Below, in pieces: positions 9,287 to 17,987 of a stretch of 64,000 nucleotides of DNA; position 1 is the first letter of the stretch, and the number at the start of each line of letters is the position of its first letter. The notes under the pieces are model-generated. The model did not search any database. It saw only the letters and a program-made list of their open reading frames with translations, and was not told the origin of the DNA. The stretch is from Stygiobacter sp043807765. GTDB lineage: Bacteria; Bacteroidota; Ignavibacteria; Ignavibacteriales; Melioribacteraceae. Location of the stretch: assembly GCA_043807765.1 (NCBI GenBank), contig JAZDFQ010000101.1, positions 5,937 through 69,936 on the forward strand, written 5' to 3'. The position numbers and the translations under genes are program-made.

Positions 9287-9294
9287 TATATTTG
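9287..9294 (+). promoter_or_regulatory. Bacteroidota-type -7 element for surE
   Basis: TATATTTG matches TAnnTTTG exactly and lies 33 nt before the preferred surE start. A TTG inside this element (9292) is in frame with surE but would precede the transcription start, so it is not the initiator. A short inverted repeat (TCTCAC/GTGAGA, 9239-9256) lies upstream. Confidence 0.65.
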
Positions 9295-9327
9295 CACAAA
9301 ATTATTTACTATCCAACGGAACTAAAA

Positions 9328-10101
9328 TTGAAAATACTTGTCTCGAATGATGACGGCATTTCCTCCACAGGAATTGCAGCTTTAGTAGAAGCTCTCAAAA
9401 AAATTGGCGAAGTAACAGTTGTAGCACCTTTGACGGAACAAAGCGCGGTTGGACATGCAATCACTATGAAATATCCTTTGCGTGTTTCGGAATATTACAA
9501 AGATGGGGAATTCTTTGGTTACGCCGTTGACGGCACTCCAGCTGATTGTATTAAAATGGGTGTAAGAAATATTCTTCAGCAAACTCCCGATATTGTTATA
9601 TCCGGTATAAACCTTGGGTCTAATGCTGCTATAAATATTATTTATTCCGGAACTGTTTCTGCTGCGCGCGAAGCAGCAATTATGGATATTCCGGCTATTG
9701 CGGTTTCAGTAACGAGCCACACTGCAAAACAGTTCGAATTTGCTGCCCGCTTTGCCGGAGAGTTAGCACAAATGGTTGTTAAGAATGGTATTCCTAACGG
9801 AACACTTTTAAATCTCAACGTTCCCGATCTGCCTGAAGATCAGTTGAAAGGAATTTTGGTTACTCAGCAAGGCAAAACCAAGTGGGATGATGTTTATCAA
9901 GAACGAAAAGATCCCTACGGGAATAAATATTTTTGGTTAACCGGCAGCCTTATTGAAACCGATAATACAATTGAAGCAGATCATTACGCTCTTAAAAACG
10001 ATTATGTTTCAGTAACTCCGATCCATTTTGATTTAACAGACTACAAGACATTTGAAACGATGAAGACTTGGGATTTGGAAAACAATTTCAAAAAGAGTTG
10101 A
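9328..10101 (+). CDS. surE: 5'/3'-nucleotidase SurE
   Basis: This is a metal-dependent nucleoside monophosphate phosphatase of stationary-phase survival. The start TTG at 9328 gives MKILVSNDDGI, the family's usual beginning with the metal-binding NDDG. A longer frame exists from a TTG at 9292 but that codon sits inside the promoter. Further signatures are SGINLGSNAAINIIYSGTVS and AAIMDIPAIAVS. The resulting length of 257 residues is normal. The VWA-type membrane protein follows 8 nt downstream. Confidence 0.92.
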   Translation: MKILVSNDDGISSTGIAALVEALKKIGEVTVVAPLTEQSAVGHAITMKYPLRVSEYYKDGEFFGYAVDGTPADCIKMGVRNILQQTPDIVISGINLGSNAAINIIYSGTVSAAREAAIMDIPAIAVSVTSHTAKQFEFAARFAGELAQMVVKNGIPNGTLLNLNVPDLPEDQLKGILVTQQGKTKWDDVYQERKDPYGNKYFWLTGSLIETDNTIEADHYALKNDYVSVTPIHFDLTDYKTFETMKTWDLENNFKKS

Positions 10102-10109
10102 TAGAATAA

Positions 10110-12242
10110 ATGTTAGGCTTTGAAAATATCAGAATTGCTCTTTCCGGCAGTGCGTGGTTATTCATTACTCTTGCAGCTATCCTGATAGCGTTTTCAGTTT
10201 TTGTTTACAGATACACTATGCCAAAGATTTCGAAAGCCCCAAAGCTGCTGTTAACAGTAATCCGATCTGTAATTTTCGCTTTAATTTTATTTCTGATTTT
10301 TGAGCCGCTTCTATCTTTAACTCAAAAAACTAATACCGAAAAGAGCACGTTTCTTTTAGTTGATAATTCAAAATCAATATCAGCTAAAGATAGTTTGATA
10401 CGAAGTCAATCAATTCTCAAATTGATTAAGGATTTGAATTCCGAAGAGGCTCTCAATTTAAAGTTGTATTCGTTTGGTAAGAAGATTGATTCACTTTCTG
10501 CAGACCAACCATTACTAAAGCTTGATGAGCACTCCACCAAATATTCTTCGCTTATAAGCTTACTAAGTAAACATCAATTGGATGTTACTTCTGCTGTTAT
10601 AGTTAGCGATGGAATAATAACCGAAGGTGCGGACCCATCTTATCAACTAGAGAAAATGCAAATCCCTATTTTTACGGTTGGTGTTGGAGATTCCTCTACA
10701 AAGAAAGATGTGGAATTATTTAATGTTTCTCACAATCAATACATCTACGCCGGAACACAGACCAAAATTCAAGCAACTCTAAGACAAAATGGTTTCGATG
10801 GAAACAGAGTAAAAATTAGTTTATATGAAGAAGATTTATTACTAGAAGCTAAAGAAGTTGATCTCAACAAGTCCGGAATCAATGCCTCAGATTTTCAATA
10901 CACACCGAGAACCGGTGGCGAAAAGAAACTTAAGATTTCTGTTAGTTCATTAAGCGGTGAATTCAATTCTTTTAACAATCAAAAAACTTTTTTCATTACA
11001 GTACTTGATACTAAGATCAAGATCGGTTTGGTTGCCGGCTCACCTTCCCCGGATGTTTCAGCAATCTCCTCCGCGCTGGAAAGTGACAAGAACATTCAAG
11101 TCAATAAGTTCATTCAAGTTTCCCGGGATAAAATTTGTGATACCAGAAAAACAAACTCGCTAGACAGCTCAACAGTTCTTTTTTTGATTGATTTTCCGGC
11201 ATCAAATACTCCTCAGCAATTAATTACTCAAGTTGTAGGTAAAATTGAGAAGGGAACACCATTTTTTATTTCCGTTTCATCTGCAAGTGATTTTGGAAAA
11301 CTGAAAATCCTAGAACAATATCTTCCTTTCTTTACGCGATCAATTGCGCAAGACGCAATCCAAGTACTGCCGGAAATTCAGAAGAATGAATTCGCTTCCA
11401 ATTTTTCTCAACTAGGTAATGCAGTTACTGTCTGGAATAGTTTGCCTCCGGTTTTTCAATCTGCTTCGGAAGTACTTCCCAAACCGGAAAGTAAAGTAAT
11501 TGTTAAATCAAAAGTGCGCGAGGCAACTCTTAATTCTCCGCTTATAATGCTGCGTTCTATTGGCAATCAGAGATCATTTGCTGTTAACGCGGGTAACTAT
11601 TGGCGATGGTCTCTTCAAACATCCGAACGAAATCCGGATTTCTTCAAGAATTTCATGAATGAAATTGTGAAATGGCTGAACCTCTCCGGAAACAAGAAAC
11701 AGTTCAATCTTAGTTTGAATAAAAAAATATACTCGGCGAACGAACAAGTTGAAATTATGGCTGAGTTGTATGATAACTCTTTCAATCCGGTTGATACGGC
11801 ACAAGTAAAACTTGAAATTTCCCATGACGGATATAAGCATGAATTGATCTTAACTGCGCAACATAATGGTATTTACACTGGCACCTTTACTCCGGATGGT
11901 AATGGCGATTTTACTTGTACTGCATCAACCCAACTAAATGAAAATGCAACAATTAAATCAACTGCGCGCTTTTCCGTAAGCTCCTCTTCCATTGAATTAC
12001 TAGACACAAAAATGAGAGTCGATTACTTAAAACTTCTGGCTAATTCAAGTAACGGTGAGTATTTTGATATTGAAAACTATGACAATCTAGCTCAGAAACT
12101 TATTGATGCCTCAAAGAAAAAAAGCGGCGACACTTTGATAAAAAGTGAGCTTGAGCTTTGGAACTACTCTCGGATTCTTGGGTTGATAATCTTATTGTTT
12201 GGCACTGAATGGTTTTTGAGAAAACGCTTTGGAATGATCTAA
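10110..12242 (+). CDS. Membrane protein with von Willebrand A-like domain
   Basis: The protein has 710 residues with two N-terminal transmembrane segments (about 13-31 and 44-62), a VWA-like domain beginning TFLLVDNSKSISAKDS (a DxSxS MIDAS-like motif), VVSDGIITEGADPSY as the later metal or backbone loop, Ig-like regions, and a C-terminal transmembrane segment (LGLIILLFGTEWFLRKR). This architecture matches BatA/BatB-neighbour membrane proteins of the FCB group that face the periplasm. It is probably co-transcribed with surE. The precise function is unknown. Confidence 0.75.
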   Translation: MLGFENIRIALSGSAWLFITLAAILIAFSVFVYRYTMPKISKAPKLLLTVIRSVIFALILFLIFEPLLSLTQKTNTEKSTFLLVDNSKSISAKDSLIRSQSILKLIKDLNSEEALNLKLYSFGKKIDSLSADQPLLKLDEHSTKYSSLISLLSKHQLDVTSAVIVSDGIITEGADPSYQLEKMQIPIFTVGVGDSSTKKDVELFNVSHNQYIYAGTQTKIQATLRQNGFDGNRVKISLYEEDLLLEAKEVDLNKSGINASDFQYTPRTGGEKKLKISVSSLSGEFNSFNNQKTFFITVLDTKIKIGLVAGSPSPDVSAISSALESDKNIQVNKFIQVSRDKICDTRKTNSLDSSTVLFLIDFPASNTPQQLITQVVGKIEKGTPFFISVSSASDFGKLKILEQYLPFFTRSIAQDAIQVLPEIQKNEFASNFSQLGNAVTVWNSLPPVFQSASEVLPKPESKVIVKSKVREATLNSPLIMLRSIGNQRSFAVNAGNYWRWSLQTSERNPDFFKNFMNEIVKWLNLSGNKKQFNLSLNKKIYSANEQVEIMAELYDNSFNPVDTAQVKLEISHDGYKHELILTAQHNGIYTGTFTPDGNGDFTCTASTQLNENATIKSTARFSVSSSSIELLDTKMRVDYLKLLANSSNGEYFDIENYDNLAQKLIDASKKKSGDTLIKSELELWNYSRILGLIILLFGTEWFLRKRFGMI

Positions 12243-12258
12243 CATAAAACAGACATAA

Positions 12259-12663
12259 ATGGAATTTGTAACTTTCACCACAGATGAAGAAGTAAATATC
12301 TGCTTGATGGATGAGCAGCATGAGCAGATGACTCATATTATAAACAAGATTTATACTGCATTCATACTGAAGAAAACTAGAACTGTGCAAGCACAATTAA
12401 AAGTCCTAGTTGTACTTCTACGCAAACATTTCGATTATGAAGAAAGCTTAATGAAACAAACTCAATTTGAGGGATATTACTCCCACAAGTTGGAACATGA
12501 TCGATTTTATAGAAAGATTGAAAGTATTCTCCAATCTTACATAGATAAAAAACCAAAACTCACTCTGGAAGAACTCTACAATGTAAAAAGCTGGTTTTAT
12601 AATCATATCGAAATCAGCGATAGAAAATGTGGGGCACATTTTGCGAGGAACGGAATTAAATAA
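12259..12663 (+). CDS. Bacteriohemerythrin
   Basis: This is a four-helix oxygen-binding or oxygen-sensing protein with a di-iron site. All expected ligands are visible: His21, His57 and Glu61 (HFDYE), His76 and His80 (HKLEH), His116 and Asp121 (HIEISD). The 134 residues are the length of a stand-alone hemerythrin domain, with no fused signalling module. It is followed by comF in an overlapping frame. Its role in oxygen storage or delivery is inferred from the family. Confidence 0.93.
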   Translation: MEFVTFTTDEEVNICLMDEQHEQMTHIINKIYTAFILKKTRTVQAQLKVLVVLLRKHFDYEESLMKQTQFEGYYSHKLEHDRFYRKIESILQSYIDKKPKLTLEELYNVKSWFYNHIEISDRKCGAHFARNGIK

Positions 12664-13354
12664 TTTTCTGCGCACAACTTCTTTATCATTACTGGATTTT
12701 TTCTTCCCGAATTTCTGTGCCTCTTGCAAAACAAAACTTACTAAAACTCAAACATGTATTTGCGAAGACTGTCTTAACAATATCCAAATTGCCACTCATG
12801 AACGTATCGAAAGAGAATACGAACGTAAATTCCAAGAAGATAATATTATCAGCGGATTCCAATCCGCCTTTGTATTTGAAAAGGATAAAGAATTGCAGTC
12901 GATCCTTCATTCATTAAAGTATAACGGCAAATTTATGGCAGGCAAAATTTTAGGCGAATTAGCTTCGAATCAAGTTTATTCAATATTACAATCTTGGAAT
13001 GCGGACTTTGTTGTTCCCGTTCCTCTTCATCCGTTAAAGAAAGCTGAGCGAGGTTATAATCAATCTGATTTTATTTGTAAAGGATTGAGTAAGACAATTA
13101 ATGTTCCGGTTAAAACTGATATATTAAATCGAACAAGATTTACACTCTCACAAACAACAATGACGCTTGAAGAAAGAAAAGAAAATGTTCACCAAGCTTT
13201 TGTTTGCAAAAAGAAAAAAAATGTTGAAGGCAAAAACATCATCCTAGTTGATGATGTTATAACAACTGGAGCCACGACCGCAGAATGTGGTAAAGTGTTG
13301 TTAGATGCCGGCGCTGCTAAAGTCTATGCTTTCTCAGTAGCGATTGCTGGCTAA
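12629..13354 (+). CDS. comF: ComF-family phosphoribosyltransferase
   Basis: An N-terminal zinc ribbon (CASCKTKL then CICEDCL) and a C-terminal type I PRTase domain with the PRPP loop VILVDDVITTGATTAEC-like segment (about 207-223) identify a ComF family member, linked in other bacteria to DNA uptake or processing. The start is uncertain: GTG at 12629 overlaps hemerythrin by 35 nt, a TTG at 12641 is also in frame, and there is no nearby ATG. It converges on argS with adjacent stops and no spacer. Confidence 0.85.
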   Translation: MGHILRGTELNNFLRTTSLSLLDFFFPNFCASCKTKLTKTQTCICEDCLNNIQIATHERIEREYERKFQEDNIISGFQSAFVFEKDKELQSILHSLKYNGKFMAGKILGELASNQVYSILQSWNADFVVPVPLHPLKKAERGYNQSDFICKGLSKTINVPVKTDILNRTRFTLSQTTMTLEERKENVHQAFVCKKKKNVEGKNIILVDDVITTGATTAECGKVLLDAGAAKVYAFSVAIAG

Positions 13355-14983
13355 CTACATTTTATCCGGGGCAGTAACTCCAAGAATGGAAAGCCCATTT
13401 CGCAAGGTAGTTTGAGTTGCAAGGCACAAAGCAATTCTTGCTTCAGCTAGATTCTTTTCACTTCCAATAATTCTGCATTCAGTATAAAATCTATGGAATT
13501 GTGCTGCTAATTCTTCGAGGTAAATTGCAACGCGATGAACTTCATAATTCTCAGCGCCAAGCAGAACTTCATTTGGAAACTCAAAGAGTTTTTTCAGCAA
13601 ATCTTGCTCTGATGGCTGGTTCAGTAACTCTAAATGTTCAAGTGAAGAATTTAATCCTTGTTCTTTTACCATTCGCAGAATTGAAGCAATTCTTGCGTGA
13701 GCATACTGCAAATAAAAAACCGGGTTTTCATCGGATTGCTTTTTAGCAAGTTCAAGATCAAAATTTAGATGACTTGTTATACTTCTCATGTTGAAGAAGT
13801 ACCGAACGACATCTCCGCCAACTTCATCAACTAATTCATCTAAGGTAATGTAATTAGCTTTACGAGTTGACATTTTTACAACTTCACCCTTTTGCATAAT
13901 CGTAACAAACTGGTGAATTAGAACTTTAATTTTTTCAGCATCATATCCTAAAGCCCGCAATCCGGCAAGTACATCCGGATATGTAGCGTTGTGATCGGAG
14001 CCGAATAAGTCAATCATCAAATCATAACCGCGCTCAAATTTTGTAATGTGATAAGCAATATCTGGCAATCTGTAAGTCGGTTCACCGGTTGATTTAACAA
14101 TTACTTTATCTTGTTCATTTCCAAGTTCAGTAAGTTTTAGCCAAATAGCTTCTTCCTTTTCGTAAGAAAGGTTTCTCTTCTTAAATTCTTCAAGCAGGTG
14201 AGTAATTCTTCCATCTTCATACAATGTATGTTCATTGTAGAAATTCTTCATCTTAATGCCGATTGCGTTCATCGTCTTAATGATGTCAGCAAAAATTTCC
14301 TTTTCAGCGGTCTGCTTAAAAATTCCTTCGGCATCTTCGTTCAACAACTTTTCACCATTCTCGGCTATAAGCTTTGCAGCAATTTCTATAATGTATTCGC
14401 CTTGGTAATAATCTTCCGGAAATTCGATAGTGTTGCCCAATAATTCCAAATATCTAAGTCGAACAGAATCGCCTAGCACGCGCATCTGTCTGCCGGCATT
14501 ATTGAAATAGTATTCACGATCAACTTCGTAGCCGATCCACTCAAGTAAGTTTGCAACAGTATCACCAATTACTGCATTTCTTCCATGTCCGACAGTCAAC
14601 GGTCCCGTTGGATTGGCTGAAATGAATTCAACCATTGCTTTTTTACCGGCATATTTTTGAGAACGCCCGAAGTTTTCTTGTTTAGATAAAACTTCTTTAA
14701 TAATTGATGGTACATAAGATTGAGTGAAATAGAAATTAATAAATCCCGGTCCGGCTATTTCAACTTTCTCAATGATATTTTGATCGAGTTCAAGGTTAGC
14801 AATTATTTCGGCAGCAACATCACGCGGATTACGCTTCAGCTTTTTCGAAAGAATCATTGCAGCATTAATTGCGTAATCGCCATGACTCTTTTGATTTGGA
14901 ATGCTAAAAATGTATTCTATTTCGTTTAAGTAAGGTAGTTTTTCGGCAGTCTTGTTAAATAGATCTATCAAATATTTTTTCAA
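13355..14983 (-). CDS. argS: Arginyl-tRNA synthetase
   Basis: This class I synthetase charges tRNA-Arg. The HIGH-like motif is HGRN in NPTGPLTVGHGRNAVIGD and the KMSKS-like motif is KMSTRK. The N-terminal Arg-tRNA synthetase domain (about 1-85) and the C-terminal DALR anticodon-binding domain with the closing LSILGVTAPDKM are present. At 542 residues it is complete. It is followed upstream by rsfS in the same direction with a 17-nt gap. Confidence 0.96.
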   Translation of the reverse strand: MKKYLIDLFNKTAEKLPYLNEIEYIFSIPNQKSHGDYAINAAMILSKKLKRNPRDVAAEIIANLELDQNIIEKVEIAGPGFINFYFTQSYVPSIIKEVLSKQENFGRSQKYAGKKAMVEFISANPTGPLTVGHGRNAVIGDTVANLLEWIGYEVDREYYFNNAGRQMRVLGDSVRLRYLELLGNTIEFPEDYYQGEYIIEIAAKLIAENGEKLLNEDAEGIFKQTAEKEIFADIIKTMNAIGIKMKNFYNEHTLYEDGRITHLLEEFKKRNLSYEKEEAIWLKLTELGNEQDKVIVKSTGEPTYRLPDIAYHITKFERGYDLMIDLFGSDHNATYPDVLAGLRALGYDAEKIKVLIHQFVTIMQKGEVVKMSTRKANYITLDELVDEVGGDVVRYFFNMRSITSHLNFDLELAKKQSDENPVFYLQYAHARIASILRMVKEQGLNSSLEHLELLNQPSEQDLLKKLFEFPNEVLLGAENYEVHRVAIYLEELAAQFHRFYTECRIIGSEKNLAEARIALCLATQTTLRNGLSILGVTAPDKM

Positions 14984-15000
14984 GCATTTCTCCGTTAAGG

Positions 15001-15354
15001 CTATTGTTGTTCATCTGGAATGGAAATTACCGGTGCATCGCCCCAAAGTTTTTCTAAGTTGTAATAGGTTCTCGCCTCAACTTTGAAGACGTGAAGTACC
15101 ACATCAAAGTAATCCATCAAAACCCAATTGAGTGTTTCAAATCCTTCGCGGTGATAACATTTAATTCCACGATCCAGAAGCTTTTCATCAACATCATCCG
15201 CAATAGCTTTTACTTGTCTATCGGAATCAGCCGAGCATACAACAAAATAATCTGCAATTGCAGAGACTTTTCTCAGATCAAGAATTTTTATGTTGTAGCC
15301 TTTTTTACCTTTTGTTAATTCAGCTATTTCTTTAGCGAATTTTAGTCCGTCCAA
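15001..15354 (-). CDS. rsfS: Ribosomal silencing factor RsfS
   Basis: This 117-residue RsfS/YbeB/Iojap protein binds bL14 and blocks subunit joining when nutrients are short. The signatures are DILDLRKVS-like and YFVVCSADSDRQVKAIAD, followed by GFETLNWVLMDYFDVVLHVF, all in the expected order. It lies 7 nt downstream of a LytR_C protein and upstream of argS. Confidence 0.94.
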   Translation of the reverse strand: MDGLKFAKEIAELTKGKKGYNIKILDLRKVSAIADYFVVCSADSDRQVKAIADDVDEKLLDRGIKCYHREGFETLNWVLMDYFDVVLHVFKVEARTYYNLEKLWGDAPVISIPDEQQ

Positions 15355-15361
15355 TGTTTCC

Positions 15362-15850
15362 TCACTTAAATGGTGTTAATGAAAAATAGTCTTTTCCTAT
15401 TACAACAGTAACATCGATGAAATAATCTTTATTCAATTGCTGAATGACATTTTCGTTACGAATGCCGAGAGATTTGGCAACTTTGTATGCATTAGCCATA
15501 TTTCCGATCCGATCAATAATCAGAGTTTCGTCAACATCTGTAGAAATATAATTCCCAATATCGGCAACATCAAATCCTTTGCTTCTTAGATAGTCGGTAT
15601 ATCTGTCTGCAACACCGCCTACGCCACAGCCATTTCTAACATCAACTTGAATAATATCTTCAGCACCTTTTGCGTCCGGCGAGATTGGTTCTTGATCGGA
15701 CTTATAGGATAATTTGATATATAGCGAATAAGCCATGAAAATGATCACGGCAGTGAGTAAAAAGATCGAAACATTTATCAGAATGTTTACTGTAGGTGAC
15801 TTTAGGTTTGCCGGTTTTTGTTTTGGCTTTGCCGGATTATACTTTTCCAA
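15362..15850 (-). CDS. LytR_C-domain membrane-anchored protein
   Basis: The protein has 162 residues with one transmembrane segment (about 24-46) and a periplasmic LytR_C domain containing VDVRNGCGVGGVADRYTDYL and GIRNENVIQQLN. It lacks the LytR-CpsA-Psr catalytic domain, so it is not a glycopolymer ligase by itself. LytR_C proteins next to rsfS are a familiar FCB-group arrangement. The function is unknown. Confidence 0.82.
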   Translation of the reverse strand: MEKYNPAKPKQKPANLKSPTVNILINVSIFLLTAVIIFMAYSLYIKLSYKSDQEPISPDAKGAEDIIQVDVRNGCGVGGVADRYTDYLRSKGFDVADIGNYISTDVDETLIIDRIGNMANAYKVAKSLGIRNENVIQQLNKDYFIDVTVVIGKDYFSLTPFK

Positions 15851-15906
15851 TTTTTCCCGTAAATAAAATTTCTTGTACTTTCAAAGCCAAATTTAATAAA
15901 AATGAA

Positions 15907-16416
15907 CTACTCTTTCCCGAATTCATCTCCTCCGAAGAAATAATCTCTTGAGCTGGAAAAGAGGCCATTTGAGTAGTAAGGATTGTAATAGCCGAATGGC
16001 GAGCTTCGATACTGAAGAATTACCGACATATTCTCACTAACCTTGTAGTTCATTTGAAGTCGGCTTAGGTAAATTCCATTTATTTGTTTGGCAAAATCTT
16101 GCCCGAATGAACTATATGGAGAATTTAGTATGCTTATATCAGCTTGCATGTTCAATTTATCGCTGAATTTTAATAACATACTGTTTGTATAGGTTCCTAG
16201 CGCCATTCCCCCGCCGCTACCAAATGCTGAATAAGACAGTCCAAACGAATGTTTCATCTGGAAGTCTTCAATTCCCAGCAACCCGAATGGAGAAAGAGCG
16301 CCTTCCTTGTTAAAAATTCCACTTTTTACATCAACAGATTTATTTAGATCGTCTTTAAACTGAGCATTCATTATCGAAACTGAAAGCAGCGCAAAAAATA
16401 GCATGGTCTTTTTCAT
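15907..16416 (-). CDS. Secreted protein of unknown function
   Basis: A signal peptide (MKKTMLFFALLSVSIMNAQ) is followed by a glycine- and serine-rich beta-strand region (SFGLSYSAFGSGGGMALG) and ends with an acidic tail. The strand pattern suggests a short outer-membrane or periplasmic beta protein of 169 residues. It shares its direction with the rsfS-argS genes but is separated by 56 nt. The family is not recognised. Confidence 0.65.
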   Translation of the reverse strand: MKKTMLFFALLSVSIMNAQFKDDLNKSVDVKSGIFNKEGALSPFGLLGIEDFQMKHSFGLSYSAFGSGGGMALGTYTNSMLLKFSDKLNMQADISILNSPYSSFGQDFAKQINGIYLSRLQMNYKVSENMSVILQYRSSPFGYYNPYYSNGLFSSSRDYFFGGDEFGKE

Positions 16417-16521
16417 CTGTTCACCAATTTTTTATCTTTAACAATGATGTCCCGGTTTGGGTTTCCAATCTTACGGTCTATAATATTTTATTTTAGCCAA
16501 CTTCACAAGTCAAATAAAAAA

Positions 16522-16980
16522 CTATTTTAGTCGGACAATCATTTCAATTTCAACCGGCGCGTTTAGGGGAAGCTCACTTACACCAACCGCACTTCTTGCG
16601 TGTTTACCTTGATCGCCGAATACTTGCACCAAAAATTCTGAAGCTCCGTTTGCAATTTTTGGTTGACCGCTAAACCCAGCAGAAGAGTTAACAAAAACCA
16701 CAACTTTGACGATCTGTTCAATTTTTTCAAGGTCACCTATTACACTTTTAACTGCACTAAGACAGTTTACAGCGCATTGTTGAGCGCATTGGATTGCAGC
16801 TTCCTCAGATACAACTCCGGCAACTTTACCTTCTGCTATTAGCTTTCCTTCCTTCATTGGAAGCTGGCCGGAAGTAAACACAAGATTATCCATAATAATA
16901 GCTGGAATATAAGCTGCAAGCGGCCTCGGAGCAGTTGGAAGCTCTTGTCCGGTAATTTTTTTGATCTTTTCTTCGAACAT
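16522..16980 (-). CDS. RidA/YjgF-family protein
   Basis: The 152 residues belong to the longer RidA branch. It contains VFTSGQLPMKEGKL near the start, AAIQCAQQCAVNCLSAV in the middle, and GKHARSAVGVSELPLNAPVEIEM at the end, where the Arg of ARSAVG is the catalytic arginine of enamine/imine deaminases. Family members hydrolyse reactive 2-aminoacrylate-type enamines. The substrate here is not predictable. Confidence 0.88.
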   Translation of the reverse strand: MFEEKIKKITGQELPTAPRPLAAYIPAIIMDNLVFTSGQLPMKEGKLIAEGKVAGVVSEEAAIQCAQQCAVNCLSAVKSVIGDLEKIEQIVKVVVFVNSSAGFSGQPKIANGASEFLVQVFGDQGKHARSAVGVSELPLNAPVEIEMIVRLK

Positions 16981-17020
16981 TTTTTCTCCTAATTAATGAT
17001 GTAAATATATTGATTTTATT

Positions 17021-17110
17021 AATCTTGATCTTGATCCAAATCTTAATCTTGAGCGCATTTCTGGAGTAGTCATAAAAGCGATCAAGCTCATGAGCATGAG
17101 CAAGATCAAG
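17021..17110. repeat. CTTGAT repeat with internal inverted copy
   Basis: CTTGATCTTG at 17024-17033 has an exact inverted copy CAAGATCAAG at 17101-17110. Between them lie further CTTAATCTTGAG and CATGAGCATGAGC units, so the region can fold into an imperfect long hairpin. It resembles the repeat at 511-567. It lies between the RidA gene and the mazG promoter. Confidence 0.55.
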
Positions 17111-17196
17111 AGAAAAATGAAACGATCTCGATTTATATTTTACTTAACAAAGTAATAGGTTTTTATGTTTCTCTTTTAACGAATAGATCAATGACT

Positions 17197-17204
17197 TATC
17201 TTTG
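17197..17204 (+). promoter_or_regulatory. Bacteroidota-type -7 element for mazG
   Basis: TATCTTTG matches TAnnTTTG. It lies 21 nt before the mazG ATG. As at surE, an in-frame TTG (17202) falls inside the element and should not be taken as the start. Confidence 0.6.
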
Positions 17205-17225
17205 CACACCAATAAAGGAGAAATC

Positions 17226-17987
17226 ATGGTAGGCGAAAAATTCCAGAAGTTGTATGAAATTATGAGAAAACTTAGAGAAGAGTGCCCTTGGGACAAAGAA
17301 CAGACACACGACTCAATTAAGGCAGCCACTCTGGAAGAAACTTACGAAATGATTGAAGCGATTGATCAGAAGGATTACCAAGAGTTAAAGGCAGAATTGG
17401 GAGATTTACTTTTGCATATCGTGTTCCATTCAGCTATTGGTGAAGACAACAAAACATTTAATACTGAACAAGTAATTGATTCTATTACAGAGAAATTAAT
17501 TCGCCGCCACCCGCACGTATTTGGCGATGTTGAAGTTAAAGACACGAAAGAAATTTTGAAAAATTGGGAAGAAATTAAGCTTACCGAAGGGAGAGATTCC
17601 GTTTTAGAAGGTGTTCCAAAACAATTGCCCGGACTGGCGCGCGCTTACAGATTACAAGAAAAAGCGTCTAAGGTTGGTTTCGATTGGGAGAAAAAAGAAG
17701 ATGTATGGAAAAAAGTGATTGAAGAAATTGAAGAGATGCATGAGATGGAAGCAGAAGGCAATCAAACAAAACTGGAACAAGAGTTAGGTGATGTTTTTTT
17801 CGCATTAACCAATTATGCCAGATTTCTTGGCATCAATCCGGAAAACGCACTACGCTTAACAAACGAGAAATTCATTAAGCGGTTTACCTACGTTGAGAAA
17901 AAAATTACCGAAACGGGAAAGAAAATGTCGGAATCTAATCTAACCGAGATGGACAAATATTGGGAAGAAAGTAAAAAATTCGATTAA
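17226..17987 (+). CDS. mazG: Nucleoside triphosphate pyrophosphohydrolase MazG
   Basis: This house-cleaning enzyme hydrolyses NTPs to NMP and pyrophosphate. Two MazG domains are visible: the N-terminal one with LREECPWDKEQTHDSI and LEETYEMIEAID, and the C-terminal one with ELGDVFFALTNYARF. The ATG at 17226 has AAAGGAG 5 nt upstream and gives 253 residues, the normal length. It overlaps the end of phoH by 4 nt in a convergent arrangement. Confidence 0.93.
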   Translation: MVGEKFQKLYEIMRKLREECPWDKEQTHDSIKAATLEETYEMIEAIDQKDYQELKAELGDLLLHIVFHSAIGEDNKTFNTEQVIDSITEKLIRRHPHVFGDVEVKDTKEILKNWEEIKLTEGRDSVLEGVPKQLPGLARAYRLQEKASKVGFDWEKKEDVWKKVIEEIEEMHEMEAEGNQTKLEQELGDVFFALTNYARFLGINPENALRLTNEKFIKRFTYVEKKITETGKKMSESNLTEMDKYWEESKKFD

